Shown here: in pieces, positions 34,976-44,401 of the stretch
How positions within the stretch are numbered: position 1 is the first letter of the stretch
Layout of the letters: the number at the start of each line of letters is the position of its first letter
Origin: [Bacillus] enclensis
Lineage (GTDB): Bacteria > Bacillota > Bacilli > Bacillales > Bacillaceae_B
Direction of reading: 5' to 3'
Length of the DNA stretch: 64,000 nt
Assembly (NCBI RefSeq): GCF_001456935.1
Contig: NZ_KQ758482.1
Span: 186,001 to 250,000 of the forward strand
The notes under the pieces: model-generated
What the model was told of the DNA's origin: nothing
What the model saw: only the letters and a program-made list of their open reading frames with translations
Database searches by the model: none
Made by a program: the position numbers and the translations under genes

Positions 34976-35046
34976 ACCCGTAGTCCGGTTCTTCCGATGG
35001 GAACCAGGTAGAGACTCTCAGACCATATTACTTAGTTTATACGAGT
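34976..35046 (-). promoter_or_regulatory. Purine riboswitch aptamer, guanine class
   Basis: On the minus strand P1 forms from ACTCGTA and TACGGGT. The core has TATAA (J1/2), AATATGG in loop 2, GTCTCTACC (J2/3), a 7-bp P3 (CTGGTTC/GAACCGG), and GGACTACGG at J3/1. The C in ACTACG at the ligand-pairing position indicates guanine or hypoxanthine rather than adenine. It lies 175 bp before the lipoprotein nucleosidase gene with a terminator between, so purine excess should turn the gene off. Confidence 0.85.
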
Positions 35047-35160
35047 GTGCTATGTAGTTTGATTACGAAGTAAGTCTAACAGACGGGGAAATCAAATTCA
35101 ACCTTAAATACGAAAATAAAACAATATTATTTTTATATCGTTCGTGTTTTTGTCAAGAAA

Positions 35161-35195
35161 GCCCGTCCCTCTTCCCAGAAAATGAGGTGCGGGCC
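35161..35195. repeat. GGCCCGTCCC palindrome family, copy 6 (degenerate)
   Basis: gcccgtccctc and gaggtgcgggc pair with one mismatch around a short loop. It follows the diguanylate cyclase stop at 35221 on the minus strand. Confidence 0.65.
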
Positions 35196-35220
35196 GCAAG
35201 ACTTTCATTCATTAGTTCGT

Positions 35221-36297
35221 TCACGCACTTTCCACCCGGTTTCTGCCTCTGTTCTTTGCCAGGTAAACGGCCCGGTCCGCAGCCTCAAGCAATTCTTTCG
35301 GCTCAACGCCGGGCGTGGCGGCGATTCCGACAGACAAGGTAATGGCTATGCTGACACCGTTGTGACGAAACGGATGACCCTCTACGGCTTCCCTTACCCG
35401 TTCCATGATCATCCTTGCATCCTCCCTGCTGCAATCCGGCAGAAGGACGACGAATTCTTCCCCTCCGTACCTCGCCACAATATCGACATTCCGAAGGCTG
35501 CCTGCAATAAGTGCGCTGACATGCTGCAGCACCCTGTCCCCGGTGGCATGGCCGTATTGATCATTCACTTTTTTGAAATGATCGATATCGATGAAACCGA
35601 GGGATAAAGGGGAAATCTCCTCGTCATCGCTGTATTTTTTAAAATAGCGCAGGAAAGTCCTCCGGTTATACAATTTCGTCAATGGATCCCTGCCGGCTTT
35701 GTCCATCAGGTCCAATTTGTTTACATGTTCATCAATCATATCCTTCACAATCCAAACAAGCAGCAGGCTCAACAGGATGTTTGCAGGGAAAACGGTCGGC
35801 ATGATCATACGCAGGACATCGTTTATCGGAATCACTCCCAGCAGGGCGATGATGAGTGTGTTCAGCACGTTTAATGTCAGTACCACCGTCCACATCTTCC
35901 TCCGGTACGTCCATGACCTGGTCAGATGGGAAATCAACACGCCGACAAGGGCCAGGAAGAGCATATTGATGAATCCCACCGCGGCAGCCAGACTGAATCC
36001 GAACGTGAATCTCATCAATCCTGTCCCGATTCCCACCCATACAATATAACGGCGCTTTGTCGCGTACAGGGAAGCAATGATAAGCGGGACGAAACGAAGG
36101 TCAAAGATCACCGATTCGGTCAGATGAATGCCGAAATACATGGAGACCCATCCGGTCAGTGCCGCAATCACAACGAGGGTGATTTCCTTCAGGTCCCCGT
36201 CTGCGTTCATGAGGAAATGCTTGTACAATAAAGAGGTCAGATAAATGAATGAAATCATGAGACCGAGATTAATGATGTATTCCTCGATATTAATCAT
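35221..36297 (-). CDS. Membrane-bound diguanylate cyclase (5TM-LYT + GGDEF)
   Basis: The N-terminal 180 residues hold about six helices of the 5TMR_LYT sensor type. The C-terminal GGDEF domain has DPLTKLYNRR, FIDIDHFKKVND, an inhibitory-site RNVD and the active-site RYGGEEF, so it should make cyclic di-GMP and be product-inhibited. The length of 358 matches B. subtilis DgcK. AGGGAGAGGCA precedes the ATG. The signal is unknown. It probably favours a sessile over a motile state. Confidence 0.92.
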   Translation of the reverse strand: MINIEEYIINLGLMISFIYLTSLLYKHFLMNADGDLKEITLVVIAALTGWVSMYFGIHLTESVIFDLRFVPLIIASLYATKRRYIVWVGIGTGLMRFTFGFSLAAAVGFINMLFLALVGVLISHLTRSWTYRRKMWTVVLTLNVLNTLIIALLGVIPINDVLRMIMPTVFPANILLSLLLVWIVKDMIDEHVNKLDLMDKAGRDPLTKLYNRRTFLRYFKKYSDDEEISPLSLGFIDIDHFKKVNDQYGHATGDRVLQHVSALIAGSLRNVDIVARYGGEEFVVLLPDCSREDARMIMERVREAVEGHPFRHNGVSIAITLSVGIAATPGVEPKELLEAADRAVYLAKNRGRNRVESA

Positions 36298-36414
36298 TGC
36301 CTCTCCCTCTTTTCCCCTAGAATAATCACTTTCTAATCTATACCCATTCTGACGAAAAAGTAATACTATTTTACTAGTTAAATATAACTATCTATAAAAT
36401 TGTAATACAAATAG

Positions 36415-36443
36415 AAAAGCACATTCAAAACTGAATGTGCTTT
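36415..36443 (-). terminator. Terminator of the SDR gene
   Basis: aaagcacattca pairs with tgaatgtgcttt around a 4-nt loop, directly beyond the stop at 36468. Confidence 0.8.
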
Positions 36444-36467
36444 AATGTGGTCGATCACTTTATCTTT

Positions 36468-37253
36468 TTAAATCTTCATCTCCCAGCGTTCCTTCTGCGT
36501 TTCCTTGAGCTGTTTCTCCGTTTCTTCAGGATAGACGGTCCGGAATTTATGGGTTTCTGCTAGAATGATTTCAATCATCTTCTGAATCATATCCTCTGGA
36601 TCGAACTGATCCTTTAACCCTTCCTGCTGCTTTTCGATGTCTTCTCTGCGGGTAAAATTCTTCTCATCATCGAACCATTTCCAAATTTCCTCTCCGCTTC
36701 GTTTATTGAACCCGGTCTCAAAGGCTCCTGGATTGATGGTAGCGACTTTCACCCCGAATCCTTCAAGTTCTGACTTCATCGTTTGGGCGATCCCTTCGAC
36801 TGCATGCTTTGTTGCTGTATACGGACCGACATACGGCGTCGCTGATATCCCCGCCATCGAGCTCATGAAGATGATTTTCCCGCTTCCCTTCTCCACGAGT
36901 TTCTTCGCCGCAATCTGGGCGGTTTCCAGCGTCGCAAATACATTCACTTCAAAAAGAGCGCGGAACCGGTCCATCGGCACTTCCGCCAGCGGTCCGCCTT
37001 CATTGATCGCCGCATTCGCCACGAACACATCGAAATCATATTTTGCGATTTGTTCCTGATCGCGCGGATTGGTGATGTCGAGTTTAAAAATGAACATGTT
37101 CAGCCCTTTATCTTTCGCTTCCCGCATGAGATCCGTCTTCTGGGAAGTGAGTTCCGTCGTCGCAATCACGCGGTGTCCTTCCTGTGCCAAACCGAGCGCT
37201 GCGCCTCTTCCAAGTCCGCTTCCCGCGCCCGTTATAAAAATCGTCTTAGCCAT
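36468..37253 (-). CDS. Short-chain dehydrogenase/reductase
   Basis: The 261-residue protein has the NAD(P)-binding TGAGSGLGRG near the start, NAAINEG, the catalytic Ser in SSMAGI and the YTATK active-site Tyr and Lys. It is a classical SDR. Substrate unknown. GGAGGAATATGAA precedes the ATG. It is transcribed singly. Confidence 0.92.
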   Translation of the reverse strand: MAKTIFITGAGSGLGRGAALGLAQEGHRVIATTELTSQKTDLMREAKDKGLNMFIFKLDITNPRDQEQIAKYDFDVFVANAAINEGGPLAEVPMDRFRALFEVNVFATLETAQIAAKKLVEKGSGKIIFMSSMAGISATPYVGPYTATKHAVEGIAQTMKSELEGFGVKVATINPGAFETGFNKRSGEEIWKWFDDEKNFTRREDIEKQQEGLKDQFDPEDMIQKMIEIILAETHKFRTVYPEETEKQLKETQKERWEMKI

Positions 37254-37325
37254 TTCATATTCCTCCTGTTAAGTTGCTTCTAGTCTATTTCTTCCCTTAA
37301 CTTGAAATATGAAACATAAATGTAA

Positions 37326-37365
37326 GGCCCGTCCCTCGACGCATTAACGCGTAAAAGGGCGGGCC
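37326..37365. repeat. GGCCCGTCCC palindrome family, copy 7
   Basis: ggcccgtccct and agggcgggcc pair around gacgcattaacgcgtaaa, whose loop contains an acgcgt-type core shared with copies 3 and 9. It lies between selO and the SDR gene. Confidence 0.8.
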
Positions 37366-37375
37366 TTTATCTTTA

Positions 37376-38848
37376 TCATGTACCGCAGAACGTACGGTAT
37401 GGACGTTCCGAAGGAGGAGCCGGTGCACAGTACTCTTCCTGCTCCGGAGAATGTTCATATGGATGGGAAAGGACTCTAAGCAGTCTTTCCAACACACTTA
37501 GATCTCCTCTTTCAACCGCGGCCTCCAGCGCTTCCTCCACACGGTGATTCCGCGGGATGACTGCGGGATTGCTGTTCTTCATCAGGCGGCGTGCATCTTC
37601 TTCCGATTCCGGCTGACGGCCGGTCCGTTCCTGCCAGCGTTTTTTCCACTGAACGAAGGCCTCTAAAGAAAATAAAGCAGAATCCCCTTCCCGGCCGAAT
37701 GTGAGGGCACGGAATGTATTCGTATAGTCGGCTTTCTGCTCATGCATCATCCCGAGGAGTTCCTCGATCAGGACCTTGTCCCCGTCCTCTTCTCCAAAGA
37801 GGCCGAGTTTTGCCCTCATTCCTTTCAGCCAGTGGGCATGATAGAGTGTCGGAAATTCGGAAATCGCATCCTGGGCGATCCCGACGGCCTGCTCGCTATC
37901 ATCATGCAGGAGCGGCAGCAGGGTTTCGGCAAAACGGGCAAGGTTCCAGCCTGTCATCGGCGGCTGATTCCCGTATGCATAACGTCCCTGCCTGTCGATC
38001 GAACTGAAGACCGTCGCCGGGTCGAAGGTATCCATAAAGGCGCATGGCCCGTAATCGATCGTTTCCCCTGAGATCGTCATGTTATCGGTATTCATCACAC
38101 CGTGGATGAAGCCCGCAAGCTGCCATTTGGCCACCAGTTCAGCCTGGCGCCCGATCACTCCATTCAATAATTGGAGGTACGGATTTTCCGCGCCGGCTGC
38201 TTCCGGATAATGACGTTCGATTGCATAATCCGCCAATGCCCGGACATCATCTTCAGAACCGAACTTCGAGGCATATTGGAATGTTCCGACCCGCAAATGA
38301 CTAGACGCCACGCGTGTGAGGATGGCTCCGGTCTGTTCGGTTTCCCGGATGATGGCTTCCCCGGTCGTGACGACCGCAAGACTCCTGGTCGTCGGGATCC
38401 CGAGGGCATGCATCGCTTCACTGATGATATACTCGCGAAGCATAGGCCCGAGTCCCGCGCGGCCGTCTCCTCCCCTGGAATAAGCCGTCCTCCCCGCCCC
38501 CTTCAGTTGGATGTCGAAGCGTTCACCCGCAGGCGTCAGCTGTTCACCCAACAGGACGGCACGGCCGTCCCCGAGCATGGTGAAATGCCCGAACTGATGC
38601 CCCGCATACGCCTGCGCCAACGGCTCAGCGCCCTCCGGCGGCTCATTGCCCGCAAACACTTCCACCCCCGATTCACTCTGCAGGATATCCGTATCCAGCC
38701 CGAGTGACTCAGCGAGCGAACCGTTCAGGATGACAAGGTGCGGCGAAGCAACGGGTGTAGGCATCTGTTTTCTATAAAAAGTCTGCGGAAGAGATGTGTA
38801 GCTGTCGTCAAAATTCCAGCCTGCTTCCGTTGTTTTCTTTTCCTTCAT
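37376..38848 (-). CDS. selO: SelO-type protein AMP transferase (YdiU/UPF0061)
   Basis: The protein of about 490 residues matches SelO pseudokinases: [88 protein letters not shown], and the C-terminal [18 protein letters not shown]. SelO attaches AMP to redox proteins in oxidative stress. The conserved C-terminal Cys appears in CAPAP and FCGT, with no selenocysteine. ATG at 38848 follows AAGGGGATATAAC. Confidence 0.95.
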   Translation of the reverse strand: MKEKKTTEAGWNFDDSYTSLPQTFYRKQMPTPVASPHLVILNGSLAESLGLDTDILQSESGVEVFAGNEPPEGAEPLAQAYAGHQFGHFTMLGDGRAVLLGEQLTPAGERFDIQLKGAGRTAYSRGGDGRAGLGPMLREYIISEAMHALGIPTTRSLAVVTTGEAIIRETEQTGAILTRVASSHLRVGTFQYASKFGSEDDVRALADYAIERHYPEAAGAENPYLQLLNGVIGRQAELVAKWQLAGFIHGVMNTDNMTISGETIDYGPCAFMDTFDPATVFSSIDRQGRYAYGNQPPMTGWNLARFAETLLPLLHDDSEQAVGIAQDAISEFPTLYHAHWLKGMRAKLGLFGEEDGDKVLIEELLGMMHEQKADYTNTFRALTFGREGDSALFSLEAFVQWKKRWQERTGRQPESEEDARRLMKNSNPAVIPRNHRVEEALEAAVERGDLSVLERLLRVLSHPYEHSPEQEEYCAPAPPSERPYRTFCGT

Positions 38849-39030
38849 GTTATATCCCCTTCTTTCCGAATGATCTTTCACATGGCCATCTCGTATCGGG
38901 TTTCTATCACCATACTAACATACGTACACTTCCCCTATAGCCTTCTCTGCCTAAGGAAGGTTATACTTATTCCTTCTTTGTCTGAAATGATTTACTATAA
39001 ATATAACTATCAAATGCTGGAGGTCACACC

Positions 39031-39537
39031 ATGAACGTAATCGAAACAGAACGTCTCATTCTTCGGAGAGTCGAAGAATGCGATGCAGCATTCATTTTTA
39101 CACTGCTAAACGAACCTGGATGGATCGAATATATCGGTGATAAGGGGATCCGGACAACCGAAGACGCGGTACACTATATACAAAACGGACCGCAGGCGAT
39201 GTATGAACGGGAAGGATTCGGCCTGTTCCTGGTTGAATTGAAGGAGAATCATAGTCCCATCGGGCTGTGCGGGCTCATCAAGAGGGAAGGCCTTGAAGAC
39301 GTGGACATCGGTTTTGCCTTTCTCGAAGATCATCAGTCCCGGGGATATGCGCTGGAGGCAGCGAAGGGAACTGCTGCCTATGCAAAAGAAATCGGCCTGA
39401 AACGTCTGGCTGCGATCACCACGAAGGACAACCTCCCTTCTTCAAGGCTGCTCGAAAAGCTGGGAATGCAGCTTGACGGATACGTGACCCTGCCCGATGA
39501 CACCGAGGAATTAAAGAAATATACGATGACATTATAA
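39031..39537 (+). CDS. GNAT acetyltransferase (RimJ/RimL-like)
   Basis: The 168-residue protein starts VIETERLILRRVEECDAAFIFTLLNEPG and has the acetyl-CoA region DVDIGFAFLEDHQSRGYALEA and LPSSRLLEKLGMQ, typical of RimJ/RimL N-acetyltransferases. The acceptor is unknown. CTGGAGG precedes the ATG. A MITE-like repeat starts directly at its stop codon. Confidence 0.9.
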   Translation: MNVIETERLILRRVEECDAAFIFTLLNEPGWIEYIGDKGIRTTEDAVHYIQNGPQAMYEREGFGLFLVELKENHSPIGLCGLIKREGLEDVDIGFAFLEDHQSRGYALEAAKGTAAYAKEIGLKRLAAITTKDNLPSSRLLEKLGMQLDGYVTLPDDTEELKKYTMTL

Positions 39538-39713
39538 AAGGCTGTTTTCTAAAAGATTGTTGCTTTTCGTAAATTATCTAGTAGCCTGAATGCTTCTTCT
39601 GGACGTGCTCTTTTCGAATTCAAGTTTAAACAACAGGTAGAAGTACATCAGAAAATACCCAAGTTCCGGTATTTTCTTGTATGTAAAGCAACAAAGCATG
39701 CGAAAAGAGCTTT
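39537..39713. repeat. MITE-like intergenic repeat, copy B
   Basis: This 177-bp element is the inverted relative of 23550-23706. It runs from aaggctgttttctaaaag to gcatgcgaaaagagctt, with imperfect terminal inverted repeats, and contains caagttccggtattttc. It abuts the stop codon of the preceding gene, as copy A does. Confidence 0.7.
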
Positions 39714-39717
39714 ATAA

Positions 39718-39764
39718 AAAAAGCCCTTCCTCCACTGATTGAACAGTGATGGAAGGGCTTTTCA
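39718..39764 (-). terminator. Terminator of htpX
   Basis: aaagcccttcc...ggaagggcttt forms a long stem with an inner cactg/cagtg helix. The minus strand ends in seven T residues. Confidence 0.85.
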
Positions 39765-40652
39765 TTATTTAGCCTGAAGTCTGTTGATGCGGTCATCAAG
39801 GTCCGGGTGAGTCGAGAAAATGGCTGATTTTCTGCGGCCGTTGATTTTCAACGTGGAGATGGCTGTATCATCCTCGCCTCTCATCCGGGCTGAATAGTCT
39901 TTCAGCATGCGCAGGGCATGGACCATTTTATCCTTCCCGGCAAGATCCGCCCCGCCGCGGTCTGCATGGAACTCCCTGTGACGGGAGTACGCGAATACCA
40001 CCAAACTTCCAAGGATCGAGAAGACGATCTGGAAAAGGATGACGGCAATGAAATGGACGATCGGTGCCATTTCTTCTTTTACAAAACGGGACGCAATCCA
40101 TGCTGCAATCCTTGAAAGGAACACAACGAATGTATTGACAACACCCTGCAGAAGCGTCATGGTCACCATATCGCCGTTCGCCACGTGGGCAACCTCATGG
40201 GCGATGACACCTTCCACGGCATCGTCGTCCATCTCGCGGAGAAGTCCTGTTGAAACTGCCACGAGGGAACGTTTCTTAGACGGCCCCGTTGCGAAGGCAT
40301 TCACTTCAGGCGAGTCATAGATTCCAACCTCAGGCATATGCATAAGTCCTGCAGCTCTTGATAGACGGTGGACTTTCTCGACAATCCCCTGTTCTGCTGA
40401 GGACAGAGGTCCGTTCGGATCAAGCACACGGACATTCATCATTCTCTTTGACATCCAGCGGGACATCGCAAGAGAAATAAAAGATCCGGAGAAACCGATT
40501 ATGGCACTGAAGATCAAGAGTGCCCCGAAATCTATTCCACCCGTTTCCTTAATATAATTTCCGGCTCCAGTCACCGAAAAAATGATGGAGATGGTGAGTA
40601 GAACCAAAATATTGGTTAATAGAAAATAAAAAATTCGTTTACCCATCTTCAA
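39765..40652 (-). CDS. htpX: Membrane zinc protease HtpX
   Basis: The 295-residue M48B protease has two N-terminal helices, the zinc motif [10 protein letters not shown] (HExxH), two further helices, and the third ligand Glu in [11 protein letters not shown]. It degrades damaged membrane proteins together with FtsH. Start is TTG at 40652 with AGGAG six bases upstream; ATG at 40646 is the alternative. A palindrome upstream and a divergent YkrK gene show the same layout as ykrL-ykrK in B. subtilis. Confidence 0.94.
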   Translation of the reverse strand: MKMGKRIFYFLLTNILVLLTISIIFSVTGAGNYIKETGGIDFGALLIFSAIIGFSGSFISLAMSRWMSKRMMNVRVLDPNGPLSSAEQGIVEKVHRLSRAAGLMHMPEVGIYDSPEVNAFATGPSKKRSLVAVSTGLLREMDDDAVEGVIAHEVAHVANGDMVTMTLLQGVVNTFVVFLSRIAAWIASRFVKEEMAPIVHFIAVILFQIVFSILGSLVVFAYSRHREFHADRGGADLAGKDKMVHALRMLKDYSARMRGEDDTAISTLKINGRRKSAIFSTHPDLDDRINRLQAK

Positions 40653-40671
40653 TCTTCACTCCTGTTTTTTT

Positions 40672-40699
40672 AAGTTCATATGAACTTATATTTGAACTT
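40672..40699. promoter_or_regulatory. Probable YkrK operator before htpX
   Basis: AAGTTCATATGAACTT (40672-40687) is a perfect 16-bp palindrome, and a third half-site TGAACTT follows at 40693-40699. It sits directly upstream of htpX in the divergent gap, where YkrK acts in B. subtilis. Confidence 0.65.
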
Positions 40700-40811
40700 A
40701 TTATATAGCTTTTATTGATAAAATTCAATCAATTTTTACTTGGGGTGCAATTGACGGGGCTTTTGGGAAGACGTACTATAAGAAGGAGATTTAAGATAAG
40801 GGGGGTTGACT

Positions 40812-41549
40812 GTGGAACACTATACATTATCACGCAAGAATATGGCTGACCTGCTGCACTCACTCAATGGCCAGCACGATAAAACCCCTGTCATGATACT
40901 GAAAGAAGCCTGGCTGCTAACGAACAAAGAAGAGATGAGCAGTTTAATCACTTCCGGGATCCCTCCCATTTTCGAGAAAGTCCTGAAACATACAAAAAAT
41001 GAAATCGGGTTTTCCATCAATGAAATCGTATCCCTTGGGAATCAGATTGAATATACCCAGCTCTCCCCAAGCGCCGTCCAGAATTGGGTGAAGCGGGATA
41101 TCAAGGAACTGGTGGGAAGACCCCAGATCGGCAAGAAATATAACGTCGATCAGGCCACCATGCTCTTGATCGTCGAGGACTTGAAGTCATCGCTTGACTT
41201 CGATTCCATCCGCAAGATACTGACTCTTATTTTTAATAATCCAGAAGACCGGTCAGATGATGTCATCCATCCCATCGACCTCTATTCTGCCTATGCGGCC
41301 GTCTTTGAAAAACTCCATCACCACCCGCTTCCAACGGTTGACGGCTCATGTTCCATGAACGAATGGATCGAGCAATTCGTACATACTGAATGCCGAAATA
41401 TTTTGCCTGCATTCAACCAATTGAAAGAAGAGCAAATGGACGCGGTATTGAATGTCCTCATCCTGTCTTCCTTAAGCGTGCAGGCAGCCTATTACCAATC
41501 AGCCGCCAAACATTATGGTTATGCGGCGTTGTTTATGCAGGAAAAATAG
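40812..41549 (+). CDS. ykrK: YkrK-like DUF1836 regulator of htpX
   Basis: The 245-residue protein contains a DUF1836 HTH-like region (EIVSLGNQIEYTQLSPSAVQNWVKRDIKELVGRPQIGKKYNVDQATMLLIVEDLKSSL), as in B. subtilis YkrK, which represses the neighbouring htpX homologue. The GTG at 40812 lies 6 nt after GGGGGG; an in-frame TTG at 40806 overlaps the ribosome site. It is divergent from htpX and ends at a strong terminator. Confidence 0.8.
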   Translation: MEHYTLSRKNMADLLHSLNGQHDKTPVMILKEAWLLTNKEEMSSLITSGIPPIFEKVLKHTKNEIGFSINEIVSLGNQIEYTQLSPSAVQNWVKRDIKELVGRPQIGKKYNVDQATMLLIVEDLKSSLDFDSIRKILTLIFNNPEDRSDDVIHPIDLYSAYAAVFEKLHHHPLPTVDGSCSMNEWIEQFVHTECRNILPAFNQLKEEQMDAVLNVLILSSLSVQAAYYQSAAKHYGYAALFMQEK

Positions 41550-41550
41550 A

Positions 41551-41605
41551 AAAGACCCGCCGCCTGCTGTATTGATGTGTTGATACAGCAGGCGGCGGGT
41601 TTTTC
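41551..41605. terminator. Strong bidirectional terminator after ykrK
   Basis: acccgccgcctgctgtat pairs perfectly with atacagcaggcggcgggt, flanked by A-run and T-run. It ends the ykrK transcript and lies 34 bp past the opposite gene's stop. Confidence 0.9.
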
Positions 41606-41638
41606 ACCTTCATTTACAAAAGGAATTTTCTTCTTCTT

Positions 41639-42361
41639 TTAATCCCATGTTATATAGTTGGTCTGCCCTTCTACCTTCACGCTAGCGGGTACTTTCAGAA
41701 GGATGAAATCCTGGCCGAATCCCATAGCGTGATGATCAGTAAATAGCCCCGTTTTCGAATCAGAAAATTGTTGATAAGGAAACCCTGGCGAAAACATGGT
41801 TATATTCACATGGGCCATGCCCGGTTCTCTGACAGTAAGGACTCCTTCTTGTAATTCCAAACCTGCCGGCACTTTTTTTCTCGTCATATCCATACCGTCG
41901 ATAAAAACATTCCCAGTATAGTGGAGTGCTTCGATGACTCCGTCTTCCGTGTCCTTCACCTGGACAAAAACAAGAACGCCGGCAGACTCATCATCCTCCA
42001 TGTGCTTAATTTCGAGCTTTGGATCATCATACGGGAATGTCCAGCTTTTTATGCTTGCAAAAAGACCTTCAAGATTGAGGAGCCTGCCGGAATGTGCAGC
42101 CTCCATCACGTTCATTTGACCGCGGTCGATCCGTTCTACCTCTTTTGCAGAAACCGGTGTAGACTGTTGAACATTATCGGGTGCAATACTGATTGAAATG
42201 ATGGAAGCTGCCAGTAAGATCAAAGTGTATCCCCCGACCATCCATCGTGCCTTTTTAGCCCCTGTCATGCGCTTGCGGGTTGTCTTTGCAAGCAACATTG
42301 CCACTCCGGCAACCAAAAGGAGTATGATTATCATCGGCATAAACATCCACAACATACTCAT
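41639..42361 (-). CDS. Membrane-anchored fourth gene of the GntR-ABC operon
   Basis: The 240-residue protein has two N-terminal helices and a roughly 180-residue extracytoplasmic domain rich in strands (KLEIKHMEDDESAGVLVFVQVKDTEDG...). No family recognised. Its ATG overlaps the stop of the permease gene (ATGA), so it is translationally coupled to the ABC transporter and may be an accessory subunit. Confidence 0.65.
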   Translation of the reverse strand: MSMLWMFMPMIIILLLVAGVAMLLAKTTRKRMTGAKKARWMVGGYTLILLAASIISISIAPDNVQQSTPVSAKEVERIDRGQMNVMEAAHSGRLLNLEGLFASIKSWTFPYDDPKLEIKHMEDDESAGVLVFVQVKDTEDGVIEALHYTGNVFIDGMDMTRKKVPAGLELQEGVLTVREPGMAHVNITMFSPGFPYQQFSDSKTGLFTDHHAMGFGQDFILLKVPASVKVEGQTNYITWD

Positions 42362-43104
42362 TTCCTTACCCCCAATCGACTGGAAACTCCCATGCCGCCA
42401 AGCAAAAGAAGTACCGAAACGCCTAGTATTTTCACAAGAAATATGCCAAACGAGGTTTCTGAACCAAAAAATGTACCGGCATTAACCAGAAGCGTCGGAT
42501 CCCCGCCTATACCGTCGAGAATCAAAGCACCCACAAATATGACCGGCACCACTATAGTGAAGATTTTGTTAAACTGCACCAGCATCCCCACAAAATAACC
42601 GGCACTTGCGAAAAGAAAAATATACAGGATGGATGCAGGCACGCCTGTCAACAACCCTGATAACGTCACCGACTCCACTATGATTGAAGAGTGTTCTTTC
42701 ACCATGAACCTAATGACTTTGAACAGATGACCCGCGAGATACACAGTGATGCCAGCAAAAACACTTGCCGTGAACAGAAACAGAATGCTTGAAAGATGAC
42801 TGATCCACCGGTTCGTAACAAACACAGCATCTTCAAAGCGGTAAGCCTTAGTCGTAATCAGGACGGACGTAATGAAGGCCCAGATCATCATGAAGACCTG
42901 AAGGACATCACTTGTAAGATAGTGGACCTCATAATCAAGGCTTGCCGATGATCCACCGCTCATTCCGGTTCCGTTAAAAGAAAATAAAATGGCAAGCAGT
43001 TGTATGACCACCAGCGAAGTGAAGACGCCGAAATAGGATTTCAATTTATATCGATATTGTTTTTTGATGATATCCCATGCCTTAACCTCTGCTAAATACA
43101 TCAT
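42358..43104 (-). CDS. ABC transporter permease of the YtrA-type operon
   Basis: The 248-residue protein has about six hydrophobic helices and starts VKAWDIIKKQYRYKLKSYFGVFTSLVVIQLLAIL. It overlaps the ATPase gene by 23 bp and the next gene by 4 bp. It should form the membrane part of the transporter. Substrate unknown; related operons in Bacillus react to cell-wall-active antibiotics. Confidence 0.78.
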   Translation of the reverse strand: MMYLAEVKAWDIIKKQYRYKLKSYFGVFTSLVVIQLLAILFSFNGTGMSGGSSASLDYEVHYLTSDVLQVFMMIWAFITSVLITTKAYRFEDAVFVTNRWISHLSSILFLFTASVFAGITVYLAGHLFKVIRFMVKEHSSIIVESVTLSGLLTGVPASILYIFLFASAGYFVGMLVQFNKIFTIVVPVIFVGALILDGIGGDPTLLVNAGTFFGSETSFGIFLVKILGVSVLLLLGGMGVSSRLGVRK

Positions 43105-43984
43105 CGATTCCCCCTTTTGAACGACCCGTCAAATAGGTGCATATATCCTCAGCCGTAACCGGACTGATATGGAGTCCAAGCAATCTCGCTTTATCCATTT
43201 CTTCCGGCGTCCTCTCATTTTTTATTACCATGAAGGTCAATCCGGGTCCCATATCTCTTTCGTGAAGCGGTTCTGCATCCCCTATCCAATCAAGGACGGC
43301 TTCCGTCTTCCCCCTTACGCCGATGGCATATCCCTTCAATTCTTCAATTCCTGTATGGAGGCATGCATTTCCTGATTTGATCAATAAAACTTCCTCCAGC
43401 AGATCTTCAATTTCACCAAGGAGATGGCTGGATAAAAGGATGGTGCGCGGATGGGCGATATAGTCTTTGAGCACGGCCCGGTAAAAATCTTTCCTTGTTG
43501 CCGCATCCATGCCGCTCGTCGGTTCGTCAAAAATCGTGAGCGGACAACGGGCTGAAAGGCCGATGATCATATTGAACGTGCTTCTCATCCCTTTTGACAA
43601 ACTCCCGTGGTACTGGTCCGGCTTAAAAGAAAAATAGGAAAAAAGACCTTTCGCAAGTTCACCGTCCCAGTTCGGATAGAAATCCCCCGCCGTTCCAAGC
43701 AGTTCTTCCAATGTAAGACCACTGGAAAAACTCATTTCATTATCGATAAAAATGGAATTGGCCGATACCTTCAAATTACTGAATGGGCGTTCCCCGAACA
43801 CCCAGACCTCCCCTGAATCATGACGCAGATATCCTGCGATGATTTTCAAAAGCGTGGTCTTCCCGGCTCCATTCCTCCCGATCAATCCGGTTATCTTATT
43901 CTCCGTTAATGCAAACGACAAATCATCAAGCGCGGCATGATCGCCATACCGCTTTGAAACATTCTTACACTCCACAACATTCAT
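43082..43984 (-). CDS. ABC transporter ATPase (YtrB-like)
   Basis: Walker A GRNGAGKTTLLKI, signature GSLSKGMRSTFNMIIGLSA (LSKGM form) and Walker B LTIFDEPTSGMD are present, with SSHLLGE as switch. A C-terminal extension of about 100 residues follows, as in YtrB-like ATPases. It overlaps the GntR gene (ATGA) and the permease gene. Confidence 0.9.
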   Translation of the reverse strand: MNVVECKNVSKRYGDHAALDDLSFALTENKITGLIGRNGAGKTTLLKIIAGYLRHDSGEVWVFGERPFSNLKVSANSIFIDNEMSFSSGLTLEELLGTAGDFYPNWDGELAKGLFSYFSFKPDQYHGSLSKGMRSTFNMIIGLSARCPLTIFDEPTSGMDAATRKDFYRAVLKDYIAHPRTILLSSHLLGEIEDLLEEVLLIKSGNACLHTGIEELKGYAIGVRGKTEAVLDWIGDAEPLHERDMGPGLTFMVIKNERTPEEMDKARLLGLHISPVTAEDICTYLTGRSKGGIDDVFSRG

Positions 43985-44364
43985 GACCCTTCCCCCTTTT
44001 CCTTTCGGCAGACTTCCCTGATCATCGCGACCAGTTCCTCCTCCTCTACCATCAGATGACCGGCCTCTTTCACAAGGTCGGCCACCATCCCGTTAAGCTT
44101 CGTATTTTTTCTATTTTCAAGAATGATGCTTCTTGCCTCCGGCGCAACGAACATGCCGAGGCCCCGCTTCTTATAAAGGATCTCTTCATCCGCAAGCAAA
44201 TTGATCCCCTTCGCAGCCGTCGCCGGATTGATGTTAAACATCTCAGCCAATTGATACTGCGAAAAAACCTTCTGTCCGGTATCTAAGTTCCCGTCAAGAA
44301 TCTCCGTCTCAATCCACTCCGCGATCTGTACATAAATTGGCTTCATACTATCCGGATTCAACAC
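43981..44364 (-). CDS. GntR-family regulator, YtrA subfamily
   Basis: The 127-residue protein is a short GntR regulator: KPIYVQIAEWIETEILDGNLDTGQKVFSQYQLAEMFNINPATAAKGINLLADEEILYKKRGLGMFV, with a brief helical dimerisation tail. This is YtrA-type architecture. The frame opens at 44424, but AAGGTGGTGG precedes the GTG at 44364. It probably represses its own ABC operon through the palindrome just upstream. Confidence 0.9.
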   Translation of the reverse strand: MLNPDSMKPIYVQIAEWIETEILDGNLDTGQKVFSQYQLAEMFNINPATAAKGINLLADEEILYKKRGLGMFVAPEARSIILENRKNTKLNGMVADLVKEAGHLMVEEEELVAMIREVCRKEKGEGS

Positions 44365-44401
44365 CAGAATGCCACCACCTTCACAAACTACTATCCACAT
44401 T

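Noticed and set aside
38171-38707. 178-codon plus-strand frame inside selO
   Set aside because: Antisense shadow of conserved SelO sequence.
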